From Simmondsia chinensis (lineage: Eukaryota > Streptophyta > Magnoliopsida > Caryophyllales > Simmondsiaceae), in assembly GCA_018398585.1 (NCBI GenBank), contig JAGTTD010000011.1, positions 17,537,346 to 17,601,345 on the forward strand: a stretch of DNA of 64,000 bases, read 5' to 3'. The translations under genes and the position numbers were made by a program. Of the stretch, positions 1-13,300 are shown in pieces (within the stretch, counting starts at the first letter, position 1; each line of letters opens with the position of its first letter). Below the pieces are notes generated by a model. That model did not search any database. It saw only the letters and a program-made list of their open reading frames with translations, and was not told the origin of the DNA.

Positions 1-2101
1 TTGATGTTCTGGCGGATTGCTACTGAACTTTGTCGATATGGCTGCAGTTTAAGATATACCATATCTCCCACATTGAAGCTCTTATCAGTTCTCTTCTTAT
101 CTGCGTAGAACTTCATCCTAGCTTGAGCCAACTGTAAATTATCTTTGAGCTGATGAATTAGTCGCATTCTCTGCTGAAGTAAGTCAGTAACCCCTTGTAC
201 ATGAGAGACCACCCCTTGATTGAAAAATGGAGAAGGAGGATCTTGACCATAGAGAGCCTTAAACGGTGTAGTTCCTAAGGAACTATGAGAATGAGTGTTA
301 TACCAATACTCAGCCAGAGAGAGCCATTTGTGCCATTGTTTGGGATGTGAGAATGTCATGCCACGCAGGTACTGCTCTACACTTTGATTAACCCTCTCGG
401 TTAGGCCATCTGTTTGTGGATGGTAAGAAGAACTTAAAGCCAAGGTGGTGCCCATCAGAAGGAACAGCTCACGCCAGAAGTTACTAGTGAATAACTTGTC
501 TCTGTCTGACACAATTGTATGAGGAAGGCCATGTAGTTTGTAGATGTTGTCTAAGAACAACCGTGCCAACTTTTCAGCAGTGATGGGGTGCTGAAGAGCA
601 ATGAAGTGACCATGTCGGGTAAAACGATCAATTACTACCCAAATGATCTCCTTCCCTTCAGATTTAGGTAGTCCCTCAATGAAATCCATGCTGATGTGGG
701 TCCAAGAACCCTCGGGAATTGGAAGAGGTTTCAGCAGGCCTTTGTAAGGTGTGTGATCCACCTTGATCTGTTGGCAAGTTTGGCACTGGTCCACGAATTC
801 TTGGACTTGCTTCTTCATCTTAGGCCAATAAAAATACTGCTTGATTCTCTGATATGAACCTTCTCTGCCAGAGTGACCCCCCCAAGGAGAGTCATGAGAT
901 GCTGCTATGATCTGTTCCCTCAGCTTGCTGGCATTACCCACATAGATCTTGCCGTTAACCCTTATGATGCCTCCATTGACAGAAATATTGGAATCAAGAC
1001 TTGCTGGAGAGGAATTGATACTGTAAGGAACAATGCAAGCTTTAGCAAATTCATCATTTTCATAAGAATTGATCACTTCTGTCATCCAGAGAGGTACTAC
1101 TTCAGTGATTGCAGCAAACCGAGCTTCATCTGCTGTTTCCTCTGATTCTGCTGCCTCATTGCATCTAGAGAGAGCATCTGCTACCAAATTTTCAGCCCCT
1201 TTTCGATACTCAAAGGTGTATTCTAACCCCAGCATTCTCATCAACCCTTTTCTTTGGACCCTTGTGGTGATCCTTTGCTCGAGCAAGTATTTCAGACTTT
1301 GGTGATCTGTTTTTATGACAAATATGTGGCCTTCCAGACAATGGCGCCACTTTTGGATAGCCAAAAGTATGGCCATATACTCCTTCTCATATATAGAGAG
1401 GCTTTGGTTCTTTGTTTCCAAAGCTTGGCTTAAGTAAGCCAATGGTCTTCCTCCTTGCGAAAGAACAGTCCAATGCCTGAACTGCTAGCATCAGTTTCAA
1501 GAGTGAAGGGCTGGCTGAAGTCTGGCATAGCAAGGACTGGAGCCTTGGTCATGATCTGTTTCAGTGATTCAAATGCCTCCTGAGCTGAAGCATTCCAATG
1601 GAAGTTGTACTTCTTGAGCAATTCTGTTAATGGCTTGGCAATCAACCCATATCCCACTATGAATTTGCGGTAGTAGCCTGTTAAACCCAAAAATCCTCTT
1701 AATTCTTTAAGGGATTTGGGCTCTGGCCATTGCAACATAGCTTGCACTTTGCTTGGATCGGTGGCAACTCCTTCAAAGGATATTATATGTCCCAAGTATT
1801 CAACCTGAGTTTGACCAAAGGCACATTTGGAGAGCTTAGCGAACAGCTTGTGAATTCTCATTGTCTGGAAGACATTCCTCAGATGCACCAAGTGTTGCTG
1901 CAATGTGGGGCTGTAGACCAATATGTTATCGGAAAAAACAAGGAAGTAAGCTTTGAACACCTCATTCATCAAAGCTTGAAATGTGGCTGGAGCGTTGGAC
2001 AGTCCAAAGGGCATTACCACGAACTCATAATGACCTTGATGTGTCCTAAAGGCTGTCTTGTGGATGTTGCCTTCTTGAGCTCTTATCTGATAATACCCTT
2101 G
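1..2101 (-). pseudogene. gypsy-A C-terminal RT, RNase H and integrase
   Basis: This continues the gypsy-A polyprotein. RT palm and thumb run from 2101 to about 1600; the catalytic motif reads [10 protein letters not shown] instead of the usual F-D-D, so one catalytic aspartate is lost. RNase H begins at [14 protein letters not shown] (about 1500), then a one-base deletion near 1465-1475 changes frame; beyond it the frame ([15 protein letters not shown], then SIYEKEYMA) seems open toward the window edge. Integrase has the HHCC zinc finger (about 900-775), then catalytic D in MDFIEG (about 680), D in SDRDKLF (about 505) and E in LTERVNQS (about 395), so the DDE triad looks intact. The end of integrase is outside the window. 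Confidence 0.9.
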
Positions 2102-4178
2102 TCATAGGTCCAGCTTAGAAAAGTAGCAAGCACCATTGAGTTCATCAAGTAAATCGTCAATGACAGGTATTGGGAACTTGTCCTTAACTGTAAGAGAGTT
2201 CAATTGGCAGTAATCAATGCACATTCGTGATGTTCCATCCTTCTTCTTGACCAAAATTACCAGTGATGCAAAGGGAGAGTGACTATGCCTGATGAACTTG
2301 GTCTGGAGCAGTTCATCCACCTGTCGCTCAATCTCATTTTTTTGTGAATGTGGATATCTGTAGGGCAGTAGGCTGACTGGATGGGCTCCCTCCTTCAGTG
2401 GAATAGCATGATCCAAGGACCTATGGGGAGGTAATTCATCAGGTTGTCTGAAAATGTCCTCAAATTCTGTCAATAGATTCTGCAGAGGAGCTGAAATCCG
2501 TTGCTGCTCAAGTGCTGCATTTGGTGTGATTGAATAAAAATGACCAACCCAATCGTAATCTTCTTTCCTCAATGCCTTGTGTAGCTGCTTTCCACTCATG
2601 TATTGCAGCTGTCCTTGCTCACAAATGCCTTGCAATTTGATCATAAGACCTTCCTTTTCAAAGGAAACTGCCAATTGTGAAAAATCAAAGAGGATTGGAC
2701 TATAGGACTTCATCCAATCTACTCCTAGTACCATGTCACAACCACCAAGCCTTAAGAGTCGAAAGTCATAGACAAACTTATGCCCCTGCATCTTCCAACT
2801 GAAGTTCTTACATTTTGTGTGATTGAGGAGGGAATTACCATCAGCAACAGTCACAGCAAGGGGAGTAGTCTTGATGATCTCTTGTCCAACAGCTCTTACG
2901 ACCTTAGGATCAACAAAGCTGTGTGTACTACTGCTATCAATGAGGATAAGCAATGTCTGTGGTCCTGCTACACCCTTGATTCGAATGGTGTTGTGTGAAC
3001 CAGACCCGGTTAGAGCTTTCACTGATATTTCCACGGAATTGTCCTCTTCTGCCTCGAATTCCTCCTCCTCCAGAGTTGGTTCCTGAAGAATTTCTTCATC
3101 AGCCTCCCCTTCATGGCTTTCTTCACCAGTAATTGTCATTAAGTACTTTGGATCACACTTGTGACCAAAGAAGTACTTCTGATTGCACTTGTAGCATAAT
3201 CGTTGAGGCCTCCTGTCCTCCAAGCTGTTATTCTTGCTGCTGAGTTGGGTAGCCCGACTGGATGAAGAGCCAAGGAAATTCCCTTTGCCTTTAGGAACAT
3301 CCACATTTGATGATACGGAGCTTTCCACCTTCCTAGCCTTGGTATAAGCCTGGGTTAAGGACTCTGGTTCGAAGGCCTTAACCAAGCTCTTGATGCGTGG
3401 CTTGAGTCCACTCACAAAGCTGGAAACACAAAATGACTCCGGAGCATCAGGATAAATGGATAGCATTCTTGCTCTTAATTCCTCAAATCTCCCCATATAG
3501 TCTTTGACAGTGGTTAATTGGATCAATTTGTTGAAGTTATCAACAACCTCACTAACATCTTCATCACCATATCGAGAACAAAGTTCGTTTGAGAACGTGG
3601 TCCAAGTGAGATTGGGTTTGGTGCGAATCAACCGATAAAACCAAGTCTCCATTTCTCCCTTCAATTTAACTGCCGCCAGCTCCACTTTTTCATGCTCTTC
3701 AATGCTATAGAATTTAAAATACCTCACATTTCCTCAACCAAGATTGAGGCAAGGTTCCTTCAAATGGCTCCAGCTCTAGCCGACGCTGTCTATAAGAGGA
3801 ACTTCTTGCATTTGAGGCACTGTCACCTGAATCTGAGGGCGGAGGAATGAAATTAGGGGACCTGACCGGCTGTCAAACAGGTTGTGGGTTAGTTGGAAAG
3901 AGATTCCCACTTCCCTGCTGCTGAGATTCACACCTTCTTTGCCAATCGGACAGCTGATTCAACCTTTGGCCCTGATTGTCCATTTTCTGATCAAGCAACT
4001 GAACATTTCGGAGCACATTTTGCATCATTTGCATCACCTGATCCATCGATAACCCTTGAGAACTACCTCCTTCAGCTCCCGCAACAGCAGCATAGGTGGG
4101 AGCTGCAACACCTGGTACCGCATTGCGCACGATATTGGTGGCATTGTTAGCTGCATTTGCTCGGGTGGTGGGAGGCAT
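2102..4178 (-). pseudogene. gypsy-A gag, protease and N-terminal reverse transcriptase
   Basis: Encodes the capsid precursor and the first pol domains of gypsy-A. The start is taken at MPPTTRAN (ATG at 4178) because the upstream frame runs into the LTR. An in-frame TGA at 3873-3875 splits gag; past it comes the gag core ([19 protein letters not shown]) and a zinc knuckle [14 protein letters not shown] near 3196-3155. The protease site reads [10 protein letters not shown] where the family has D-S/T-G, so the active-site glycine is now serine. RT begins near 2400 ([18 protein letters not shown]) and ends at a TGA (2102-2104) directly after FSKLDL, where the family has an arginine codon, fitting CGA to TGA. 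Not functional as it stands; otherwise well preserved. Confidence 0.9.
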
Positions 4179-4238
4179 TGTTGATCTTCTCTTTCTGGCC
4201 AGAGTGGACTGGATGATCAGATGGATGCCTATAACGAG

Positions 4239-4250
4239 GCTCTGATACCA
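4239..4250 (-). other. Primer binding site of gypsy-A
   Basis: On the minus strand this reads TGGTATCAGAGC, the complement of the 3' end of plant initiator tRNA-Met, two bases from the LTR end. It fixes the element's orientation and the inner LTR boundary. Confidence 0.93.
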
Positions 4251-4252
4251 AT

Positions 4253-4595
4253 TATTAGAAATCAACTAGAAATTGAATGCCAACCATCGAATTGAGAGCA
4301 AGAGATAGAGTAAACAAAGGAATTGGATTATATTTTCATTGGATAATCACTTCTTACATTTCGATGTCTTCTTATAGATGTTTACAATGCTTTACTAAGG
4401 TTGTAACCAACCAGACACATCACCCATTTACATAACAAACTTTCCCGCCTAATGTAATACTAAGTATTATTCCCGCCAAAAGCATATTTAGCCTAATTCT
4501 ATGTTCGGTTTATGACACATTCCATGTCCCTCGAGTTTCGAGCCCCCTCCACCCCCCCCCCCCCCCCCGCCTTTTGTAATTTCATATTTCCAACA
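4253..4595 (-). repeat. 5' LTR of gypsy-A (343 bp)
   Basis: Read on the minus strand it starts TGTTGGAAA and ends TTTCTAATA, a near-perfect terminal inverted repeat, and is followed at once by the primer binding site. It holds a 17-base C run (4552-4568). The other LTR is outside the window, so age cannot be estimated and no target-site duplication can be tested. Confidence 0.8.
4552..4568. repeat. Poly(C) run, 17 nt
   Basis: Uninterrupted C run inside the gypsy-A LTR, one of five long C/G runs in the window. Confidence 0.95.
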
Positions 4596-4687
4596 GGTAA
4601 AACATCTGCCTAATTTCACGTTCAACACCTACAGGAAGCTTGAGAGAGCACTATTCCATGTTTCAGCTTTTTTCGATCCCGCATGTC

Positions 4688-4695
4688 TATAAATA
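4688..4695 (+). promoter_or_regulatory. TATA box ahead of the antisense PMD gene
   Basis: TATAAATA about 160 bp upstream of the PMD ATG at 4850, with a CT-rich leader between. Spacing and sequence fit a plant Pol II core promoter. It would drive transcription opposite to the retroelement that carries the gene. Confidence 0.55.
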
Positions 4696-4849
4696 TGACG
4701 TTTAGGGCTTTCAAAAATTTTTACTTTTTGCTCTGTGCTCTCTTTCTGTTGCGATCAAGCGCTCCACCACTTGCTCTCAGCTTTTGAACCTTCGTTCTCT
4801 GCTGCTGATTTCATCCTTGGAGCTGTTGGAATCCTTAAAACCATTGATA

Positions 4850-5417
4850 ATGGCTCAGATTACCTACGCCTCTCTGCCCCTATCCTCAGGCAGACAACCC
4901 TATAAAGTAATGGATATATCTAGCTCAACAAGACGTTTCAACGGTTTTAATAAACTCTAAAACCCTATTGACCTTAATACCATCGAGGAGGATCTTGCTT
5001 GGATGAATTAGAATTATCCTTTTTCTCACATCGACCCATGTGCCCTAGGGCCAATCTTTGACCCCTCTTTTGGCATCCCAGCCTCGAGGGCATTATTCCC
5101 TGATACTGATGACTCCCCTTTGCTTCGTTCTGTTTCTGCAGGTAATTCTTGGGGAGGAAGACGCATTTGCAAAGAATCTACCCCTTCAAGGGGTGGACTT
5201 TCTTGACGAAGCAATAGTCTGATTCAGTGGATCGCTTAACACTCAGATACGAGGAAAAATGGCAAAGTCTTCGCATTCATGAAGCCATCAGACTTTCCAA
5301 GATTGCACTTAGGCAGGACTATCCAACCATGAAAACCCTTACTTGCTATTGGAATATCTATTATAATGCCTTTATCCTTTCTGAGGGTTTTCTGGGGATT
5401 ACCTTAGAAGAAATAAC
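4850..5417 (+). pseudogene. Plant mobile domain (PMD) gene, 5' part, split by copia-A
   Basis: Conceptual translation starts MAQITYASLPLSSGRQP and decays by stops and frameshifts, then reaches a recognisable PMD start: DRLTLRYEEKW, IHEAIRLSKIALRQDYP, YWNIYYNAFILSEGF, LGITLEEI. These match the PMD pattern in which a W/Y..TNTF segment is followed by TLEDVA. The frame breaks exactly at the copia-A insertion and resumes at 20720 as ATLTGLSPRG, the continuation expected of a PMD. PMD proteins derive from plant transposable elements; their biochemical role is poorly defined. Here the gene lies antisense and downstream of a gypsy integrase, the arrangement of antisense extra ORFs described in Tat-lineage elements. 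A stand-alone PMD transposon remnant is the alternative. Confidence 0.7.
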
Positions 5418-7439
5418 TGTTATAAATAGTGTCCTAAAATCACGATTTATTCTGTTAATATTATTTTATTAAAGAATAAAATTGAAGTTCCAATTGTTTC
5501 CTTGTTAAATTTGTGTAAGTGAGCATTTATACTGTTTGATAAGACTATAATGTGACACTTTAGATGACTTGTCTTGGTCATATGGATGATGATCCAAAAG
5601 TGTTATGTTAGTATGTTTAATAAGATTGGCACACTGAGTTGGACCACGTGAGTTGCTTGTTTCTAGACTACTATTAGAGATGAGTGATTTATGTTGTACT
5701 ATTGGAACGACAACTCTAAATCCTGAGAGTATTTTAGACTTGTGCATGGAGCGCTAGTTACTTTGGTGTACTATAAGAAAGGTCTAAATGCATAATTGAA
5801 TTCTCATGTACACTGGGTAGCAGTGTGGAGTGTGACAAGGTTCAGGTATTCAATAGGGAATCTACGGTCTCTTATGAGATACAGATGTCCCCTTAGTTGA
5901 TTCGTAAATATTTGAATAGTTTGGAATTTTTGACAAAAGTATTCCAAGTGTTTGACATTCGGAATTTATACTATGAATATGTTCAAGTATAAATGAATTA
6001 TTCAGTGAATGGCAAGTCTGTAACTCATGGAGAAGATGTGAGAAGGATAATGTTAGTAGTTATATTTATCCTTTGTCATTGACATCTAATTGAGGGGTTG
6101 TTGTCATCAATATAATCTATTAGGGAGATATCGAATAAATGGTTTAAGTCTTGAGTGCAGTGAAATTTATTTAGTGAAATTAAGTCTCATTAAATAGTAA
6201 TTAAATTATTTTATGAGATGATCAATTTAACCCATTTAGAGCTAGATTTAAATTGTTCCTGAGGTTCCTACACAAGCTTCTATATTTATTTCCATTAGGA
6301 AAAATATTAAAGAATTCATGAGATGAATTATTTGTCCATAACATGAAAAAATTTAAGTTTGCCAAACATTATTTATAAGATGAATAAAAATTAAAAATTA
6401 TAAAATAAAATAATTTTTTGAAAAATTAAAATTCATAAGATGAATTTTTTCATGTGGGAAATAAAAAAAAAAACTGCAAAATATACAAGCACATGGGTCG
6501 ATCCGCATATTCACAGATCAACCAAGCGCCGGCCCACACTAGGAAGGATCCGCGCCTTCGGGCATTAACCAATCACCACGTGCCATGTGGCACACGGTGC
6601 CAAGACGGAGCCAAATTTTTCCACACATTAAAACGCGTCGTTTTACTTTGTTTTTGAACAAAACGGCGTGTTTCTTTTTTAACTGAGAAATTCCCACATT
6701 GATTTCCCAGCTCTTTTTTGCTCCGATACACTACTATAAATAGAGGTACCTATTCCATAGGTTTGACATTCAATTGAAACAATTTTTTTTAGGGTTTCTG
6801 AAATTGTTTCGAAGACATAATTAGGAAGAAAATTTTCCACTGAAGTTTTTCTTTCCTAGTTTAATATTTTTTGGAGCCCACCCTCTGAGCAGCTCGAGGT
6901 CATTGCGTAGAAGATCACAAGGTCTCGATTTTGAAGATTATTTTCTTTCTGGTATTCTTATATTGGAGCAATTCCAGGTACGTTTTTTTTTACTTTACTT
7001 TTAGTTTTTGCTTTTTTATTTATTTACACTATTTGTTATTATGCTTGTTTAAGTTTATTGTTATGAATGTATTAGAGTAAAAGGCCTATCGATCTAAATT
7101 AAGAATTTAGATCTGTAGATTTAAATTATAAATTTTAAATCAACCCTAGGTTTAGAATTATAAATTCTAAATCCTTTTCGTAGCGTAAACTTTATAAAAC
7201 TAAGGAGAATTTTTAAAATTTATCACAATAGCCGGTATTAGAGCAAAGGAATTTATAGAGATAACCCTATTCCCGGGCGCTCTCACACGTGAGGTGTCAC
7301 GAAGCGTGACTGTCCGACCAGCGGCTTAGGTAGAGAGAAGAGTCTTCTACTCTAAGTGTTCTAATTGATGCCTTTTGTTGTGACCATAGTTGAAAACTGT
7401 AAATCCAACAGTCGGCATTAGAGTTATTTTTTCTCAACA
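5418..7439 (+). repeat. 5' LTR of copia-A (2022 bp)
   Basis: Starts TGTTATAAATAGTG and ends TCTCAACA. Compared with the 3' LTR it lacks about 190 bp after the segment ending GCATTTATACTG (near 5535). A TATA box (CTATAAATAG) lies at about 6734-6743, followed by a long leader rich in TTTAGGGTTTCTGAAATTG. A single copy of the promoter unit is present here, against two in the 3' LTR. Confidence 0.9.
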
Positions 7440-7440
7440 A

Positions 7441-7454
7441 TGGGTATCAGAGCC
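7441..7454 (+). other. Primer binding site of copia-A
   Basis: TGGGTATCAGAGCC directly after the 5' LTR, matching the initiator tRNA-Met complement with one extra G. Confidence 0.85.
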
Positions 7455-7559
7455 AGTCTCTGATTACATTCATAATACACGAGTAGGTATAATAAGATCG
7501 AAATAAATAGATTTACAATTTAAGAAAATAGAGATTTTATTAAGAAGGGAAGTTTTTTT

Positions 7560-7740
7560 AAATACCAATTTAAATTGTTTAAATCATTAAAATAATTAAT
7601 AGTTAACTAGGTTGTTTAATGTAACGGTTTAAATTGTTTATACCATTAAAGAATTAATATCTAATTAGATTATTTATGGTATTGGTCTAAATTGTTCAAA
7701 TCGTTAATGAATTAATAGTTAATTTGGGTATATCAATTTA
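7560..7740 (+). repeat. Degenerate tandem repeat in copia-A leader (about 70-bp unit)
   Basis: Three diverged units share the order TTTAAATTGTT, ATTAA, AATAGTTAA/ATCTAA. AT-rich, no coding potential. The rest of 7455-8010 is AT-rich leader in which I see nothing else. Confidence 0.55.
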
Positions 7741-8270
7741 TAAAGTTACGATTACGTTATTTATATAATGAGATTATGCATGTTTTATATGATTTATAAA
7801 ATTGGATAAAATTGATCTAATAAGATTAGATTTAATTATTTTTTTTAAAATTAATTATTTTACTTTAAAAATTTATAATTTAAAAAAAATTTCTGACGCA
7901 TCAGCCACTGATGTCAACGACTGACATCAGCATCAGCAATTATTAAAAAATACTTATTTATTTATTTGTTTATATAATAATTATCAATTAATTATTTTAT
8001 TAATTAATTTCTTTTTAGAATGAGATTTTAAATTACATTATTAGATAATCTAAATTGTAAATCAATTTTATTTTAAATAAAATTTATTTTAAATTATTTT
8101 AAAATAAGATTCTAAAATAGGCTATGAAATAAACTAAATTAATATTATTTTAAAAATAAAAATTAATCGTATCAATTAATTTAATTTCAGAATAAAATTA
8201 TAATATAGAATACGAGATAGTCTAAGCTTATTCAATTTTTGGAATAAGATTCTACAAATAGACTATGAGA

Positions 8271-8770
8271 CACTACAAGAAAAATGGTCATTAGCAATAG
8301 TAATTATCGTTGTTAAAAGCCTAGTTTACCATAGTTAATACAATCAACAATGGGGGAAACTTCCTATAGTTCGTCGTCGTTATTACTTTCAACATTAATA
8401 CTATCTGGGATTAACGACAACTAAACCGAGTTGTCGTTAAAAATTACCTACAAGGGTATACTATGTTCGTCGTTAAAAGTGAAATCAATAACGACGGCAC
8501 AAGTTGTTAAAAGTAAGTCTTTAACGTCAGGTAGCACTGTTGTTAAAGAGTTGATTAATAACGACAGCAATTGTCGTCGTTAGAAATATTTACCGCTGTA
8601 TACGAAAAAGTTTTAAAGACAACAAAAACCGTCGTTAAAACTTTTCGCACTACTAAATGAAAATAGTAACGACAGTGTAGATCGTCGTTGGTAAAAAATA
8701 GCAACAAAAATAAACCATCGTTCAAATTTTCCATCAATTAACAAAAACAAAAGTTGCCGTCAAAAATACT
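8271..8770. repeat. CACTA left terminus and subterminal repeats
   Basis: After the 13-bp terminal repeat come more than ten copies of CGTTGTTAAAAG, GTCGTTAAAA, AACGACGG and relatives on both strands up to about 8760. The right end (14615-14782) holds a few related copies. Confidence 0.8.
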
Positions 8771-10200
8771 TCCCCGATCAAACACAATTAAAACGAAAAA
8801 ATTTATCAAAGTTAAAGACCCTGTACATTTATATAATACAATGTATACATACATAAATACCTACAAATTCTTGCACTATAATTATAACATTTTCTGGCTG
8901 TTTACAACATTACATTTGCATAAGGACAATTTTGGTCATAGCACATGTACGTAAATGTACTCTAACAACATTTCATGTTAACACCTGTACAATAGTACAA
9001 TAGAACCAGACAAAAATAACTCGTACATATTATTTAATGTAGCAACAAATTCTAATAAAAAATAAAAATGTCATTGAAACGTAAATATCTAAGTACTCAC
9101 AAAAGCCAACACAAGAGACACTAAATGCATACATTGTAAAATTTGTCACCTAACAATTTAGTAAAAATTACAAATTCAAAAAAAGTTCACGAATAGAAGT
9201 TCCAACAAAAACAAAAATTTGAAGTCCAGTCTTCCAACACCCAAAAAAAAAATACAACAATCATGTTAGAAAATTTTTGTCTCTGAGCATCAATAATCAA
9301 TAGTACAAACACACTATAGATTGAGAAATGAAACAAAAAATACGACATAAAAAAAATTATATTAAAGCAATCAACATAAAATTAACAAAAAAGGAAACAA
9401 TTCATATGCTTTTTAATACAAAACAATTGCAAACTCAATCTCCACATTACAGAACTCAATCACAACATCACAAATTCACAACATTCTTAAAGTCCACCTA
9501 GAATTCAATCACATAGTCCAAGCTCCACAACAATTCCAAACAACTCAATAATGTGTTCTTAATGAATACCAAAATGATTGTAAACTCTAACTCCTTAATG
9601 AATCACAAAGTTCTAAATCCACAAATCTCAAACTCACATAAAGCTCAATCATAGAGTCTAAATGCATCAACAATTTCAAACAACTGAAGAGTGACCTTTT
9701 TTTTTTCCTGATAAAAGTGAAGACAAGCAATACAAAACAGGACGCACCTATCAAGGAGGGCCCCAGGAGGATGGACAATCAAAACCAAAACAAAATATAG
9801 CCCACATGCCGTGATACATCAAAAGACTTAGCAAGATGCAAGCTTAAAATAAAGTGAAACTACTACCCACACTTAGTTCAAAATGCCAATTCGAACCCTC
9901 CTTGCTCTATACATCACGGACGCCCCATAGAGCCTAACACACCAGAGTTTAGAAGCATAAAAATGCCCTCCATAAGACTTTAGGACTAGAACTAGGAATA
10001 GGAGAACCTAGTGAACAATGTATTATTAAAAAATACAAAAATAATCACAAACTCAAACTCCATGTAGAACTCAACCACTGAGTCCAAATCCACAACAATT
10101 TCAAACAACTCAATAATGTATTCTTAATGAAAATCTCTATAAATTAGTAAACCCTACTATATAACTAATCACACACTCCAAAAGCAATATCAAACATATT
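8771..10200. other. AT-rich CACTA interior without recognisable gene
   Basis: Short imperfect duplications occur (for example CACAACAATTCCAAACAACTC AATA near 9520, 9665 and 10090), but I see no domain, splice-bounded exon or RNA gene. Confidence 0.5.
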
Positions 10201-10329
10201 AGTGTTGGAATTAGTCATTTACCATGAAAAGCAACGTAAATCAAGTCCACTAAGTTGGGGCCAGTTGCGTGACCATAGGAATGAGCAGCTTGAGTGCATC
10301 AACGGACAAAGAAGCGAACATGAACAAGG

Positions 10330-13300
10330 ACAAGAATCTACCAACAAACAACAGACATGGGCTTATAGCAAATATGAACTACCAACTAATTTGTTAATTC
10401 AGTAAACATAACACAAACTACCAACATAAAAGGGGTAAATTCGGTATGACGCTTTGTCAATCATGCAAAAAATATTTAAAATCAAGGTATAGTGGGTCAA
10501 TATAGCGAAGAACCAAATTAGGGTTGTTAATCACTAACAAACAACAGACCCTAGCTTATAACAAACACGAACTACCAACTAATTTGTTAATTAAGTGAAA
10601 ATAACACAAACTACCAACATAAAAGGGACAAATTTGATTGGAAGCGTTGTCAATCTAGCAAACAATCATTCAAAATCTAGGTGTAGCGGGTCAATATAGT
10701 GAAGAACCGAATTAGGGTTGTTAATCACTAACAAACAGAGACGCGGGCTTTTAACAAGCACGAACTACCAACTAATTTGTTAATTTAGTCAACATAACAC
10801 AAACTACCAATATAAAAGGGACAAATTCGATTTCAAGCATTGTCAATCTAGCAAAACATCATTCAAAATTTGGGTATAGTAGGTCAATATAGCGAAGAAC
10901 AGAATTAGGGTTGTTAATAATTAACAAACAACTTAAATGGGCTTATAACAAACACAAACTACTAATTAATTTATTAATTTAGTGAACATAACACGAACTA
11001 CCAACATAAAAGGGAAAAATTTGCTTTCAAGCTTTGTCAATCTAGCAAAAAATCATTCATAATCTGGGTATAGTAAGTCAATATAGCAAAGAACCAAATT
11101 AGGATTGTTAATCACTAACAAACAACAGACATGGGCTTATAACAAATACGAACTACCAACTAATTTGTGAATTCGGTGAACAAAACACGAACTACCAACA
11201 TAAAAATGGCACATTCGCTTTGAAGCACTGTCAATAAAGCAAAAAATCATTCAAAATCTGGGAATAGTGGGTCAATATAGCAAAGAACCGAATTAGGGTT
11301 GTTAATCACTAACAAACGACAGACATGGGCTTATAGCAAACACAAACTTACAACCAATTTGTTAATTCAATCAACATAACACGAACTACCAACATAAAAG
11401 GGCAAATTATGTTTGAAGCTCCGTCAATCTAGCAAAAAATAATTCAAAATCTTGGTATAGCGGGTCGATATAGCGAAGAATCGAATTACGGTTGTCAATC
11501 ACTAACAAACAACATATATGGGCTTTCAAAAATCACGAACTACCAACACATTTGTAAATTCAGTAAAAATAACACAAACTACCAACACAAAAGGAACAAA
11601 TTCATTTTGAAGATTTATCAATCTAGGAAACAATAATTCAAAATCTAGGTATAGTGGGTCAATATAGCGAAGAGCCAAAATGGGGTTGTTAATCACTAAC
11701 AAATAACAGACATAGGCTTATAACGAACACAAACTACCAACTAATTTGTTAGTTCAGTCAACATAACATGAACTACCGTCAAAAAAGGAACAATTTCAAT
11801 TTGAAGCTCTGTCAATCGAGCAAAAAGCCATTCAAAATCTAGGTATAGTGGGTCAATATAATGAAGAACCATTTTAGGGCTGTTAATCACTAACAAACAA
11901 CATAAATGAGCTTATAACAAACACGAACTACTAACTAATTTGTTAATTCATTGAACATAACACGGACTACCAACATAAAAGGGATAAATTCGCTTTGAAG
12001 CTTTGTCAATCAAGCAAAAAATCATTCAAAATTTGGGCATAGTGGGTCAATATAGCAAGGAACTGAATTAGGGTTGTTAATCACTAACAAAATACAGACA
12101 TGGGCTTATTAAAAAATAAAAAATAAAAAAAATCAACTAATTTGTTAATTCAGTGAACATAACACAAACTAGCAACATAAAAGGGACAAATTATGTTTGA
12201 AGCTTCGTCAATCTAGCAAAAAATAATCAAAATCTTGGTATAGTGGGACAATATAGCAAAGAACCAAATTAGGGTTGTTAGTCACTAACAAACAACAGAT
12301 ATTGGCTCATAACAAACACGAACTACCGACTAATTTGTTAATTTAGTGAAAGTAACACAAACTACCAACATAAAAGGGACAAATTCGCTTTGAAGGTTTG
12401 TCAATCTAGCAAACAGTCATTCAAAATCTGGGTATAGTGGGTCAATATAGCGAAGAACCGAATTAGGGTTATTAATCATTAACAAATAACAGACATGTGC
12501 TTACAACAAACACGAACTACAAACTAATTTGTTAATTCAGTCAACATAACACGAACTACCTACATAAAAGGGACAATTCGATTAAAAGCTTTGTCTATCT
12601 AGCAAAAAATAATTCAAAATATGGGTATAGTTGGTCAATATAGCAAAGAACCGATTTAGGGGTGTTAATCACTAACAAACAACATAAATGGGCTTATAAC
12701 AAACATGAACTACTAAATAATTCGTTAATTCAGTGAACATAACACAAACTATCAACATAAAAGGGACAAATTCGCTTTGAAGCTTTGTGAACATAGCAAA
12801 AAAATCATCCAAAATCTGGGTACAATGTGTTAATATAGCAAAGAACCGAATTAGGGTTTTTAATCACTAACAAATAACTGACATGGGCTTACAACAAGCA
12901 TGAACTACCAACTAATTTGTGAATTCAATGAACATAACACGTTCTACCGACATAAAGGGGCAAATTCGCTTTGAAGCTTTGTCAATTAAAAAAAAAATCA
13001 TTCAAAATCTGGGTATAATGGATCAACATAGCAAAGAACCTAATTACAAATGTTAATCACTTATAAACAGCAGACATGGGCTTATAACATGCACGAACTA
13101 CCAACTAATTTGTGAATTCAGTGAATATAACACGAACTACCAACGTAAAAATTTACAAAATCGCTTTGAAGCTTTGCCAGTCCAGCAAAAAATCCTTCAA
13201 AATTAGGGTATAATGGGTCAATATAGTGAGAAACTGAATTAGGACCATTAATCACAAACAAACAACAGACATGGGCTAAAAACAAACATGAACTACCTAC

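Larger units (their letters stand above)
1..4595 (-). mobile_element. Ty3/gypsy retrotransposon (gypsy-A), 5' LTR to integrase, cut by window edge
   Basis: On the minus strand the order is 5' LTR, tRNA-iMet-type primer binding site, gag, protease, reverse transcriptase, RNase H, integrase. The 3' LTR lies beyond base 1. The gag knuckle of the CxxC...GHxC kind and the gag start (MPPTTRAN) suggest a chromovirus-like gypsy, but the C-terminus of pol is not in view, so lineage is an inference. It abuts the PMD-bearing sequence at 4596, so it probably inserted into or beside the older host element. Only a few lesions break the frame, so it is younger than its neighbours. Confidence 0.93.

Noticed and set aside
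3893..4150. Plus-strand frame opposite gag
   Set aside because: Shadow of the minus-strand gag, which has clear family motifs.
6454..6657. 67-codon frame in the copia-A 5' LTR
   Set aside because: Not kept open in the 3' LTR counterpart (about 19540-19730).
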